Notes under the pieces: model-generated | Told to the model about the DNA's origin: nothing | Databases searched by the model: none | What the model saw: the letters and a program-made list of their open reading frames with translations, nothing else | DNA from: Zantedeschia hybrid cultivar | Lineage: Eukaryota; Streptophyta; Magnoliopsida; Alismatales; Araceae | Direction of reading: 5' to 3' | Assembly: GCA_030544215.1 (NCBI GenBank) | Contig: JARZZO010000013.1 | Coordinates: 24,418,729-24,482,728, forward strand | DNA length: 64,000 nt | Made by a program: the position numbers and the translations under genes | Shown here: piece by piece, positions 11,033 to 21,953 of the stretch | How the letters are laid out: every line of letters starts with the position of its first letter | Position numbering within the stretch: the first letter of the stretch is position 1

Positions 11033-11935
11033 TCAAAGCAGGAAAGTGACTAGGGGAGTCATCCAGGTCTCTGCTTCGGATTCAGTCACTTGCATGACCT
11101 CGGATTCCTCAAAGCTTGGCTCGGCTAGTTCTTCTACGAGAATCATTCGGCCCCCTCCCTCGTCTTGAGTCGACGCTAGCCGGGAAAGAGCATCGGCTCT
11201 AGCATTTTCGGCCCGAGGGATTCGCACAATCTTGTAAGAATTGAACTGAGCAAGAATCTTGCGGGTTACCTGGAGATAAGACGCCATTATTGCATCCCGT
11301 GCCTCGTTTTTCCCGGAAATGTGACTGGCGGTTAGCTGAGAGTCGCTGAATGTCTTTATGTTTTGCACGCCGAGCTCTCTAGTGGCCCGAAGGCCGGAGA
11401 TGAGGGCTTCGTATTCGGCGGCGTTGTTGGTAGCGGGGAAGGAGAAGCGCAGCGCATATTCCGTGATGACCCCTTCCGGAGACGCCAGGATCCATTCGGC
11501 GCCGCTACCCATAGAACATGCGGACCCATCGACATAGAGTCGCCATTCGTCCGTTGAAGGTGGAGAAACCGAAGCGCCTTCGGCCTCGGGTGTTGTCATG
11601 ACTTCCGGCCGAGTAGCCGAGGAAGCTTCGGGTGTGAGCTCGGCGATGAAATCAGCCAAAGCTTGAGCTTTTATTGCTGTCCATAGCCTGTAAGAGATAT
11701 TGAACTCTCCCAATTCGATTGCCCATTTCGCCAGCCTACCGGATACCTCTGGCCGGGAGAGGATTTGCCTCAAAGGCTGATCGGTGAAGACCTTTATTGA
11801 ATGAGCAAGGAAGTAAGGTCGGAGCCTTCTCGCGGACAAGACGAGTGCTAAAGCTAGTTTCTCAAGAGCAAGGTACCGAAGCTCTGCTCCTTGGAGGGCT
11901 CGGCTTATAAAGTAGACAGGCTTCTGAATACCGTC
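11033..11935 (-). pseudogene. Element C RNase H and additional Tat-type RNase H
   Basis: First the RNase H end (FTDQPLRQIL, then ADFIAEL). A second RNase H follows with its acidic residues in YVDGSA, AEYEALISGL and FSDSQL and with NARADALSRLAS at the end. This extra archaeal-type RNase H marks the Tat lineage. In-frame stops flank the piece: TAA 11936-11938 upstream and TGA 11033-11035 downstream. Confidence 0.82.
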
Positions 11936-13465
11936 TTACTCCCGGACGAGGACGGCACTGATAGCTATTTCGGATACTGCGAGGTAGAGAAACAGCGGCT
12001 CTCCATAGACCGGCTTAGACAAGACGGGAATATTGAAGAGATAGACCTTCAGCTGCTTGAAGGCTGATTGGCACTCGTCAGTCCAGGAAAAACTATTGGT
12101 CTTCTTCAGTAGTTTGAAGAAAGGAAAGCAGTGATCTGCCGCCCTTGACATGAAGCGGCTTAAGGCGGCAATCCTTCCGTTCAACTTTTGGACCTCTCGG
12201 ATGTTGGCCGGAGGGCGCATTTGAATGATAGCCAAGACCTTCGCGGGATTAGCTTCGACCCCTCGGCAGGTGACCATATAGCCCAGAAATTTTCTGGAGG
12301 CTACACCGAAGGCGCACTTGGCCGGATTTAACTTCATTTTATATTTGCGCAGAGCAGAGAATGTCTCGGCCAAGTCAATCAGATGGTCTGCGGCGACGTG
12401 GCTTTTCACCAGCATGTCGTCGATGTAGACTTCCATGTTGCTACCGAGCTGTGGAGCAAATATTATGTTGATGAGGCGTTGATATGTTGCTCCGGCATTC
12501 TTCAGGCCGAAGGGCATCCGGGTATAGCAGTATAGACTGAGATCAGTCGTGAAGCTGGTCCTGCTTTCATCCTCCGGATGCATTCGGATCTGATGGTAGC
12601 CTGAGTAGGCGTCGAGGAAGCTAAGTAGCTCGTGGTCGGAGGTTGCGTCCACCACCTGATCTATCCGAGGCAGCGGGAAGCTATCCATCGGACATGCTTT
12701 GTTGAGGTTGGTGAAGTCCACACACATCCGCCACTTGCCATCCTTTTTGGGCACCATTACCACATTGGCGATCCAGTCAGGATGATGTACCTCTCGGAGA
12801 TGCCCCGCGTCCAGCCCCTTTTGTACTTCGGTTTGGATGGCCGCCCTTCTCTCTTGATTGAAGGTGCCCAGCTTCTGCTTGACTGGGGGCTGGTTGTGAT
12901 CAACATGCAGCCGATGCTTCAATACCTCCGGGTCGACTCCGGGCATGTCTGCAGGAGACCAGGCGAAGACGTCGAGGTTCTCTTTTAGGAACTCGGCAAG
13001 TCTTTCGGCCTCAATCTTCTCTAGGCCGGAGCCTATCATAAGAGTTCGGCCTTCTCCTCCCGGAACCGGGATGGCGATAAGTTCCTCTCCTAGGGACGCT
13101 TCGGCCGAAGATTCGATTGACAGGGATTCGGCTGCAGCCTTCCCTTTAATCGAGATCATATAACACTGCCGAGCTGCTTCTTGATTCTCCTTAGCTTCAC
13201 CGATTCCATGATTGGTATGGAATTTCAGTTTTTGGTGGAAGGACGAGGGTACAGCTCCAATTCCGCCGATTAGCCTTCGGCCAAAGATGGCGTTGTAGGC
13301 TGAATCGACCTTGACAACGGCAAAATCCTTTTCGACAGTCAGTTGCCGAGGAGCCGAACCTATAGTTACAGGGAGCCGGACAATGCCTTCTACTCGGTAG
13401 GGCGAACCGTTAAAACCGAATAGAGTCCCCCGGTAAGGCTTCATATTAGCCTCATTCAAGCCCAT
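11936..13465 (-). pseudogene. Element C protease end, reverse transcriptase
   Basis: 509 codons. The first about 100 residues finish the protease domain. The reverse transcriptase runs from MVPKKDGKWRMCVDF through FLDAYSGYHQI, MPFGLKNAGATYQRL and the catalytic box YIDDMLVKS (near 12420 on the + strand) to the thumb and RNase H start. Tat elements typically carry YIDD or YVDD. The TAA at 11936 is a nonsense mutation because the next sequence continues in the same frame. Confidence 0.85.
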
Positions 13466-13690
13466 TTTTACAAAACAATCGTAAAATAATACATTTGGGG
13501 CACTTCCATTATCGACAAAAATACGATGAACATTGTAGCTATTTATTACAGCATTTACAACGAGGGCGTCGTCGTGAGGAATCTGAATATCGGTCAGATC
13601 CTCTTGGCCGAAGGTAATGTTTTCCTGACGAGACTGCTTTGGCTCGACATCGACCGCTGCTACTGTCGTAGAGCTGAGCTGACGACGCCT
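13466..13690 (-). pseudogene. Element C protease active-site part
   Basis: An open stretch in the reverse transcriptase frame, upstream of its first Met at 13465. It contains IFVDNGSAPNVLFYD, where D-N-G stands for the D-S/T-G active site of retroviral-type proteases. VDNGS is a known form in this lineage. The gag frame ends at 13660 and this frame is shifted, so gag and pol are joined by a frame change that may be a mutation. Confidence 0.65.
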
Positions 13691-14292
13691 CGATCCTTCT
13701 CTTGTCCACCGGATATCATCATAATTGACCCAGCACTGGGTCGTTGGTGCGATGTTTCTACTGGGGCCGAGGTGACCTTCGACTGAGGAGCGGTATCTTT
13801 GCTCGGGAGTTGCCGTGGCCTGGCTGCTTCAGGGATGTCCCGATTTTGTTGCTGTTGAGGCTGCTCTCGCTGGTACTGTGGCAATCGGCCCTCTCTGATG
13901 AGGCGATCAATTTTTTCCCGAAGGTGCCGGCATTCGTCGGTCGAATGGCCGATCTCCCAATGGTATTCACAATATTTGCGGGGGTCCCTTCGGCGAAGAT
14001 CCGTCTTGATGCGCTCCGGCTGCCGGAGCATGCGTTTTACCTCCATAAGCATTCGGGAAGGGGGAGCGGGTAGCGGCAGGTACCGCGGCTGTGGATCCCG
14101 TCGCTTGTCTCGGTCCCACTCCTCCCTCTGATATCGCTTGCGAGAGAGTTCCTGGTCTTCAGGTCGAGGATGAACCGCTGGTGGGATAGGTGCCGATGCT
14201 ACCTCGGTAGTACTCTTGCCCTTAGACATCATCAGGGCTTCTCGATTGATGTATTTGTGGGCCCGAGGTACGAGGTCCTGGAAGGTGGAGGG
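13660..14292 (-). pseudogene. Element C gag, second part with zinc knuckle
   Basis: Resumes gag immediately left of insertion D with STFQDLVPRAHKYIN. It carries a CX2HX4HX4C knuckle (YCEYHWEIGHSTDEC), the form usual in Tat gag, followed by a Gln-rich tail. Any start codon assigned inside the D LTR (14331) is not real. The true upstream half lies at 23545-24609. Confidence 0.82.
14288..14292. repeat. Left target-site copy of element D (GAGGG)
   Basis: GAGGG precedes the TG of the left LTR and AAGGG (23540-23544) follows the right LTR: four of five bases match. Confidence 0.55.
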
Positions 14293-15878
14293 TGATGGAT
14301 ATAGGTGTCCTCTAAGCCAATCATAAGGCACCTATTTCAATCTGGTTCACTAATTAATGGCATTAAATTCATTATGTAGATTGGCATATTTATATTTGCG
14401 CATAATGAAGTCCATGAATATGTGCAACAGTCATTAGATTATGATGAGATCATAATAATGAGACTGATGACTTATAAACACATATTCTTAATTGTTCCTA
14501 GTCGTAGGATGTTTGAGAAGGACATCAAACATCCGGTTAGACTAGTACAGGTTATTCCAGCTCATATGATGAGGGTGACTGATCTCGTTAGTTACTAGTG
14601 TGGAGACATAATGGTAAACCTGTAGGTGCTCATTGGAGAATGAGTTCACTGAACTGATCCGATATGAATCGCCGAATGGTAATTTACCTGACTGTCAATC
14701 GGCTTGATTCATCGTCACAGTAGCGTGGTTGATTCTTGGACTTGAGACACCAAAGACACCTTGTCGGTGGACTTCTGGACTTTGACCTTGACCTACGAAT
14801 CCCTATCCACGGGATCTCAAATAGTCAAGGATCAGGTCCAGCGGAAGACCTTCGAAGGTGATTGTGTGTTCAATAGAGGATCGTTCGCTCTCAGGTAACT
14901 GGAGAGAGAATGCTCTAGAGTAGATCCGCAAGAGTCTCTGGCCAGAGCAGAAACAATATCAGAAAAGTGGTTTTCGGATATTGTACAGCGGAGTCTGATT
15001 CAAGTGAGTTGACCATCTAGGGTTTGACAGTTGACCATACCCTAGGTTAACTCGAGAGCATTGTGCGAACGAAGGATTATAGCCACGTGATAACTGTGGA
15101 CGGAAAGGTTCCATCAATGGGTTGCTGAACCCCATTACCTTCCGGGATCATGCGGTGTTGCTTGGCACCCAACTTGATCAGAAGTCCGACCGAATTAACA
15201 TGCGATGATAATTCGGTTGAGTAATTAGTTAATATATAGATATTAATTAATTACAATAAGTCAATAACTAGTTATTGGACTTAACGGGCTGAAAACCGGA
15301 CTGGTAAATGGGCCTAGAGGGTCACACGCAATAAGATTCTCAGTCGGTGGTACATAAGTGGGATTGATATTAACTCGGGGACTTTTGTGAAAAGTCGTGC
15401 CGACTTAATATATATACACGCTGTTGAGAAACCCTGGGCCAAGCTCCAGGATTTCCCTTGCTGGCCGTCATCCCCCCTTTCTCTCTCCTCCTCTGGGCGT
15501 CTCGTTCGGCGCGCCAGAACAGCTTCCGTCTTCGCCGCGTGTGATTCCCGAAAGTCGGGAATTCCCGTCGGCGAGATTTCCGCAATCGTTGCGGCGACGG
15601 ATCTTCAGTGAGTGAGCTGTAACGGACGAGGGATCGAGGACGAACCACCGCGGAGGATCGCGTGGATACCGTTGGAGGCCGGATGCTTGTGCGGCTTGCA
15701 GCATCGCCTCGACGGAACCGAAACGGAAGCGGATTCGAATCCGCGCACGGTAATCAGATTCCAACCCGATTTTTCGGTTTGTGTTTTTCGTTCCGAATCA
15801 GATCAGCGGGCATCGGGCGGGATTAATTTTTGTTCTTCGTTTCCGCTGCGTTCTTCGCGTCCCGCCCGGATCCCAACA
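14293..15878 (+). repeat. 5' LTR of element D
   Basis: Opens TGATGGATATAGG and ends CCCAACA, matching 21954-23539 almost throughout. A TATATATACA box lies at about 15408-15418. The LTR ends one base before the primer site. Confidence 0.88.
15408..15418 (+). promoter_or_regulatory. TATA box of element D 5' LTR
   Basis: AATATATATACAC about 460 bp before the LTR end; the same box occurs in the 3' LTR near 23070. Confidence 0.5.
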
Positions 15879-15879
15879 A

Positions 15880-15893
15880 TGGTATAAGAGCCA
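15880..15893 (+). promoter_or_regulatory. Primer binding site of element D (initiator Met-tRNA type)
   Basis: TGGTATAAGAGCC differs by one base from TGGTATCAGAGCC, the plant primer site complementary to the 3' end of initiator Met-tRNA. It lies one base after the LTR. Confidence 0.75.
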
Positions 15894-16822
15894 GGTTCCG
15901 CTCTGATCCGCTCTGGAACGATTAAATTAATATTCTAGAATGAATTCCATGCGTCAATTTTTTTTTCTCTCGCACATGAGTTTGTTCATGGGATGAACGA
16001 TAAAATTTAGAGTACATTTATGTGGAGAAAAATCTGTTTTGGGGATTCGTGGTGTTCTTCATGAAGATGAAGAACCGGATTTCCGGGACATAGTAAGGGG
16101 TTTAATCATGATCGGCCACCATCCTCTTGTTTGCTAGTACGACCAGCTATTTTTTCATGTTATCGAAATTTTTTTTGTTGTTTATAGCCGGTGATCGAGC
16201 CTCGTTTTTCTGTTTTTTCAAACAGTTTAAAAAAGAGGAAACCGCTGGTTTTGAGGCTCCTTTTGGGGGTTACCAGCGGCATGAGACTTGCCGGCCGGCG
16301 ATCACCGGCGTCGAGGATGGTAAGGGGGGGCAGCCCCTGCAGCTCGCCGGCCAGTTGCCGGGCTACCGGCACCGGAGGGGAGCATGAAAGGGGGCGGCGG
16401 CGGCTGGGAAAAAAAACCAGGAAACCCTAGCCCTAAGGGCTGGGCGAACCTGGCGTGTTGCGCCTGGACCGGCCGGCCCCGCACCGGTTCGACCGGGGGG
16501 CCTGGACCGGCCCAGACGCACCAGCCACCTGGCCTGGCTGAGCCAGGTGGTCCTAGGCCCAGGCCCGAGCCCACCCCCCTACCTGGTTTGAACCAGGCTC
16601 GGACTGGGGGGGGCAGATCCGAGCCCTCCTTGCTTATTGGGCCCAAATCCCCTCTCAGCCCAGCCCAATTAAACCCCTTAACCTGTATTTAAACCCCAAT
16701 TAACCCTCTAAAAGGTTTTTATTATGTTTTAACCCATTTCTAATTAATTGAGAATTGCTTTAAATAAAGTTTAAAATTGTTTTAGACTTTAATAAATAAT
16801 TTCCAGTTAATTAAGGGTTATT
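15894..16822 (+). other. Element D leader, first part
   Basis: Untranslated-looking DNA with a GC-rich stretch at about 16260-16640 followed by an abrupt change to AT-rich sequence. I see no gene or repeat here. Confidence 0.5.
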
Positions 16823-17782
16823 ATTAAGATATGATCTTAATTAGATTTAACAAGTGTTGTTAAATCCTTTTAATAAAATTATTAGAAGGTTATTTAAGAT
16901 ATGATCTTAATTTAATTAACAATTCTTGTTAATTTAATATATTTAATCTGAATGATTAAAAAGGGGTTAATTAAGATGAGATCTTAATTTAGTTATTAAC
17001 AATCGTTGTTAATATCTTTTTATTAAATAATAAAGGAATTTAATTTTTAGATGTGATCTTAAACATAATTAACATGATTTGTTGATTTACCTTTAATTAA
17101 TGTAATTAAAGGAGTTAATATTTAAGATTTTGATCTTAAATTATAATTAACAAGCATTGTTAATTTGATTAAGTTATGACTTTAAAATTTAATCAACGAA
17201 TGATGTTAATTACTTAAGTGATTAGATTAATATGAATAGTTTCTTAGCAATTGTTGTTAGGAAATTATTTTAATAATTTAGAGATATTTAATAATGGTTG
17301 TTAAGTGATTAATTAACTTCTTTATAATTGTTATAATTAAGTTAATTAGTTCTTGAGTAATAAAACTTAATAAATGTTATTAAGGACTAATTAAATCTTA
17401 ATAATAGTTATTAAGATGATTAATTAGTTTACTCAAGTATCTCTTAATTATTGGTTTTAATGATCTAATCTGCTTGAAATTAATCTTTTAATAAATGTTA
17501 TTAAGAGATTAATTAAGTCTAAAATGTTAGACTATTTTAATTAGAATTGTTCTAATTATTATTTCTTAATAAATGTTATTGAGAAATATGATTTAATTAA
17601 GGGGTTTTTAACAAGGAGTTGTTAAGGGGTTGATAATTGGAATTATTAATTCTTTTATAACTGTTATTTAGGAATTTTTAATTCTATCTAAATGTTAGAT
17701 TGTTTTGCATTAATAATTGTTATTAATGTGATTCAAAATTAATCTAAGTGTTAGATTAATTAATTTAGAAATGTTCTAAATT
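16823..17782 (+). repeat. Array of about 30 short hairpins with different stems
   Basis: Near-continuous inverted repeats of 7-17 bp arms around mostly 3-nt loops. Clear members: 16823-16841 (loop ATG), 16844-16866 (10 bp, GTG), 16914-16934, 16969-16989, 16994-17014, 17090-17112 (10 bp, ATG), 17120-17141, 17145-17165, 17240-17264, 17366-17384, 17386-17428 (19 bp with a 2-nt bulge, TAG), 17478-17514 (17 bp with one G-U, ATG), 17539-17557, 17561-17587, 17708-17728, 17737-17761 (11 bp, GTG) and 17762-17782. Stem sequences change from unit to unit while the layout stays the same. Confidence 0.8.
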
Positions 17783-18647
17783 TTGCATGGAATATTTTAG
17801 AATTTTAATTTTAGCTTTGTGTGCGCATGTTGATGTGTTTAATGCTTTAAATTGGATTTATTGCATATTAGAAAATGAGATTTTCGAAAATTCAAATTAT
17901 CAAATTTTGATTGGAACCCAGGTTTTAAGAAAGCCAAAATTATTATATTTTCAAAATTTTAGCCTTCATGTGATGTGCTTTATCATGTGTGGATGGTTAA
18001 AATTTGTGGTGGTCATGGACATGCACTTAGTTAAATTTCATATCATGTGATGGTGTGTGATTTTGTGGATTGTTATGGAATGTGATGTTCATTAATTAAA
18101 TGTTAATTAATGAGGCTTCTGTGCCTCCCTCTCTCTCCCATTCCATTGTAATTCTATCTCCTTCTGTTATTGTACTCGGCCATAAGACTTTCTCTTACAA
18201 TTTATTTGTATTTGAAATTATTTCAAAAATTAATAATATTTGTAATTGATCGTGCCGACCAAGGAGAGGCGAGGATGATCTACAAGTGCAACCAGGAAGG
18301 TGACAGAAGATGAGATCACCAGTGGCTTTGTGTTTGCATGTTTAGATTATATAATTGTTATATAGTTTTGGTGATTAATTGTTTGACTCCAGTTAATCAC
18401 CGTACTGTCCATGACCGCATAATGAACATGTATAGATGATGCATGCTTTTAGTTATTGATTATGAATCGATTGCTAATATCTAGGTATAGTTAAATATAT
18501 TCGATATATTTATAAACTATCACCTAGGATGAGACCAACTTAACATAAACAAAACCTTCAACATAAAGTCTAAGCCGGAGCGCGAGTCATTAAGAATGTA
18601 CCGTGTGGCTCTCCATCAATATAGTTCTTAGAACTTGATTAAGTGAT
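17783..18647 (+). other. Element D leader, middle part
   Basis: AT-rich, no open frame of note beyond 87 codons and no recognised motif. A CT-rich patch lies near 18120-18160. Confidence 0.5.
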
Positions 18648-18975
18648 GACAGATACTACGTGTTTACCCGAGATCTGCCACTATCTGATGAAAGGACTAT
18701 TAACTATGGCATTATGATGCCTTGAGATTAGAATAGAGGAACGGTGTAGCTATCCTCGCGTTTACCCGGGAGCTGCATTCTTACTCTACTCTGTCGCGTA
18801 TTGATGGTAAAGCTTAGACCAGGTATAATGTTCTACTGTGTTTACCCGGGACCATTAAAGACCTGGGAGCCGAAATAAGATCGGATATTGCAAGGAGTTG
18901 CAATTACCATGAGATGGTTGCTCTAAGATAATGATATGATACTATGTATTTACCCGAGGTCATACTGTGATTCTT
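18648..18975 (+). ncRNA. Four leader hairpins sharing a GTTTACCCG loop
   Basis: GTTTACCCG(A/G)G recurs at about 18662, 18760, 18840 and (as ATTTACCCGAG) 18948. Each copy is flanked by short complementary arms that differ between copies: CAGAT/ATCTG, GTAGCT/AGCTGC, AATG/CATT and TATGAT/GTCATA, the second and fourth with a G-U pair. This suggests an RNA element whose stems are kept by pairing and whose loops are kept by sequence. A further hairpin with GGAGAC/GTCTCC arms follows near 19000. It lies just upstream of the likely gag start, so it may serve packaging or translation. This is inference. Confidence 0.5.
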
Positions 18976-19139
18976 AGAGATTCTGATCCTCACTAGGAGA
19001 CCGTCGGAGTCTCCCGTTCTGTATACCTGAAGGTTATACAGTCCGTCGAAAAATAGTGGGAAATAATTCAACATAAAAGACCATAATTGAATTATCAGAA
19101 CTATCTACTTAAATCACGTTATTTCCTTCGATCACTAAT

Positions 19140-21935
19140 ATGTCGTCTATTCGAGATTTTGGCATGTTGGATACCATTACTTCTCATGCTCAGACTGACT
19201 AGAAAACTCTGAAGAATGTCTTCAGGGCCAAGTGAAAGTCACTATCCTAATCAGATATCATGAATCCTCTTACTTGGATAGACCAAGGTGAAGAGGTACT
19301 CATGGTATGCCTTAATGAAAGGCAATGATTATCATGAAATCTCTTATTTGGATAGACCAAGATGAAGAGATATTTATGATGTGCCTTTGAGAAAGGCAAG
19401 TGGTAAGACTTTAAACGGTCAAACCCACACCTGAAAGGAAAAAGAAAAGTCAGCTGAGATAGAGAAATAGCAGTTCTCCTACTACAACCAATATAAGGAT
19501 ATTGGTAAAGGCAAAAAGAATATGGAATTTGAAAGAAGTTTCATGTATTCTTATTATCGTCTTTTGTATGCCTATTGGAGAATTAGCGTATCCAATATGA
19601 GATATTGGAAATAATTCTCAGAGCTGCGATAGTGTGCAGACATAGACAAGTAAAAGGGAATCGAGAAAATGTAAGTGTTGAGTTAGACTCAACTATTGTT
19701 CATGATATTCATAGATTACTGTTAGACAGTAAATCTTTGTATATCTATAGAAGTCAAATATGAAACTAAATAATTGTTATTTAGTTGCATAAGATATCGA
19801 GAATAATAAAAGTGAATAACGTTGACTGAGAAAGAATAATAGTTGTTCAAATCGGTCAATGCACTATAGATTCTTGAAGTGACATTTCATGTGATGAATG
19901 TTCACAAGTCTCCTGTAGAAATGAACTGTGTGAATCCTGATTATCTATGGTATTGTACATAGGGTTGTACAATAAGAAATCGTTGATGCTGATGCATATT
20001 GATGTAACCAGCTCAAAAGCCAAAGATAATCTCTACTATTGACTTACCTTATAGTTCACTCTTGTAATGATTCGACTGCATGTACTTACTGAAGTACAAG
20101 ACGAATATATCTGAGAGATTAAGGTATAAGATCAATATGAAGTATTAGAATTTTTGATTTGATCAAGAAAATTGATACTTTAGTATATGATTCACATAAA
20201 TCATTAAGAGGATAATTGTATCCTCGCTCGATTGATCCTCATTGTGCATCATAGCAATATGATAAAATGAGGAATTGCACCTTATTAAGATACGGTGCAA
20301 TACATAATAAGATTTGCCTAATTCTTATCCTTTTTGAACGTGAGTATGAACATTAGATGTCTATACTTTAAAGATGGTTCCAAATAAGTCAGTGTGTATC
20401 CATATAAGATATGGAAACCAAATAATTCATATGAGATGTGAATTATGAACAAACCTGATTTAAAAGTCAGGTATTATCGTGATGTGAATTTGTGAATGTC
20501 TAAAGAGTTTGGACATTACATTTATTGGCTAGACAATAATGAAATAATTATTGTCCTGAAAACTATCTTCTATGAAGAGGAACATATCCTCAGAGAAGAC
20601 AGTGGGAGCTGATAAAACTAAAAGATGTTCTAGATTCATATGAAGATGTTCTAGATTCATATGCTAACATAAGATTATTAGATAATCTTTAGTGTTTGGA
20701 ACCGGTCATGACACATCAAAGAGCTTCATAGATTTTTGAGATTCTCTCAGTGACTAAAAGGATATGTTTGACCTATCTGATTTAGCAAAGTGAGAGGAGC
20801 TCAAAATAGATTATGATCTAAAATCTATGATAATGATGCTCTCTGTCATTACAACTTTGAGATTGATAAATTTATTAGAATTTTACTTATCTATACTGCC
20901 AATCATAAGATGATGACAGTTGGATATTAAAAGCGCTCTCTCAATGTGATTGAGGTAAAGATGTATATGATACACCTTTAAAGCTTTTAGAATGTCCAGA
21001 AAGCAAGTTATGATTTCAAAATTATTTTGAATCAAACTGAAGCTTCCTAAGTTGTAATAATAGTTTTGACTTAAATGGTCAAATATTATGTGATCGTTAA
21101 GAATGATCACGGATTGTGTGCATTCAGAAGGACAGTGGGAGTACAGTCGCTTTAGTAATGCTTTATGATAATAACATCAAAGTCATTAAGAATGACTTCA
21201 AGATGTTACTATTAGTGAAAGCATTGTTAACCATGTTTTCCTCCATAATGGATTTAGTCATAATATCCTACGTATTGGAAATACGAATCTATTAAGATAG
21301 ATCGGTGGGAATATTATATTGACCTGTATGTCAAGATGTATGGCATAAATTTCATGACAAGTCTCAATTGTTGAGATATGGAATTTATTCCTTTAAAGAA
21401 AAGGTTCCTTAAAGGATACAGGAGTGAAATGAATCATTAAGCGCTTGAGAAGTGCTAAGGGTGCATTCACGTATATGGAGAGGATGATTTGAAACTATGA
21501 GGTCACACTGACTCAAATTTCAAGTCAAATAATGGATTCAACCTTCTGATAGAAAGGAATGGATTGGAATGGTTCCAGTCCAAAACTCGATATTAAGATG
21601 ACGACATAGACAAGTGATACTGTTTTTGGAACAGTATGGATGAAAAGATTCATCCCTGAACTAGATGTAGTTCTAAAAGGTCTCTGATACCATCCCATCG
21701 TTGTAGGACAATAGTGGGAGCAATCAGTTGTGTGATCGAGCCATGGTCTCTTCAGAAGTTACAGAACATTCTGAGGCTCTTTCACAGGTTCAGAGATAGA
21801 GGATTAAGAGGAAATAACGTAATGGAAATATTTCATCTGTAGATAATTTAGTAGATCCCTGACCAAGTCCTAATCACAGACTTTATGTGAGCATCACTTA
21901 GATTTGATGGAGATCAAATGCGAAAGTGATTGGCT
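19140..21935 (+). pseudogene. Element D gag-pol remnants (copia), heavily decayed
   Basis: No frame longer than about 75 codons survives. Short copia-like shreds can be read in changing frames: a possible gag start at about 19140, the late integrase segment (VPNKSV near 20378), the region before reverse transcriptase (EEEHILREDSGS near 20577), a degraded reverse transcriptase (20.9-21.4 kb) and the final RNase H segment (DNLVDP near 21840). The order is that of Ty1/copia, with integrase before reverse transcriptase. Assignment rests on weak similarity and order. Confidence 0.5.
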
Positions 21936-21940
21936 TGAGT

Positions 21941-21953
21941 CCAAGTGGGAGAT
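21941..21953 (+). promoter_or_regulatory. Polypurine tract of element D
   Basis: CCAAGTGGGAGAT ends directly at the TG of the 3' LTR; CAAGTGGGAGA is a common copia tract. Confidence 0.7.

Noticed and set aside
15370..15887. Frames of 60-98 codons in the D LTRs (also 23031-23425)
   Set aside because: They repeat in both LTRs, overlap on both strands and match no family; they come from the GC-rich LTR end.
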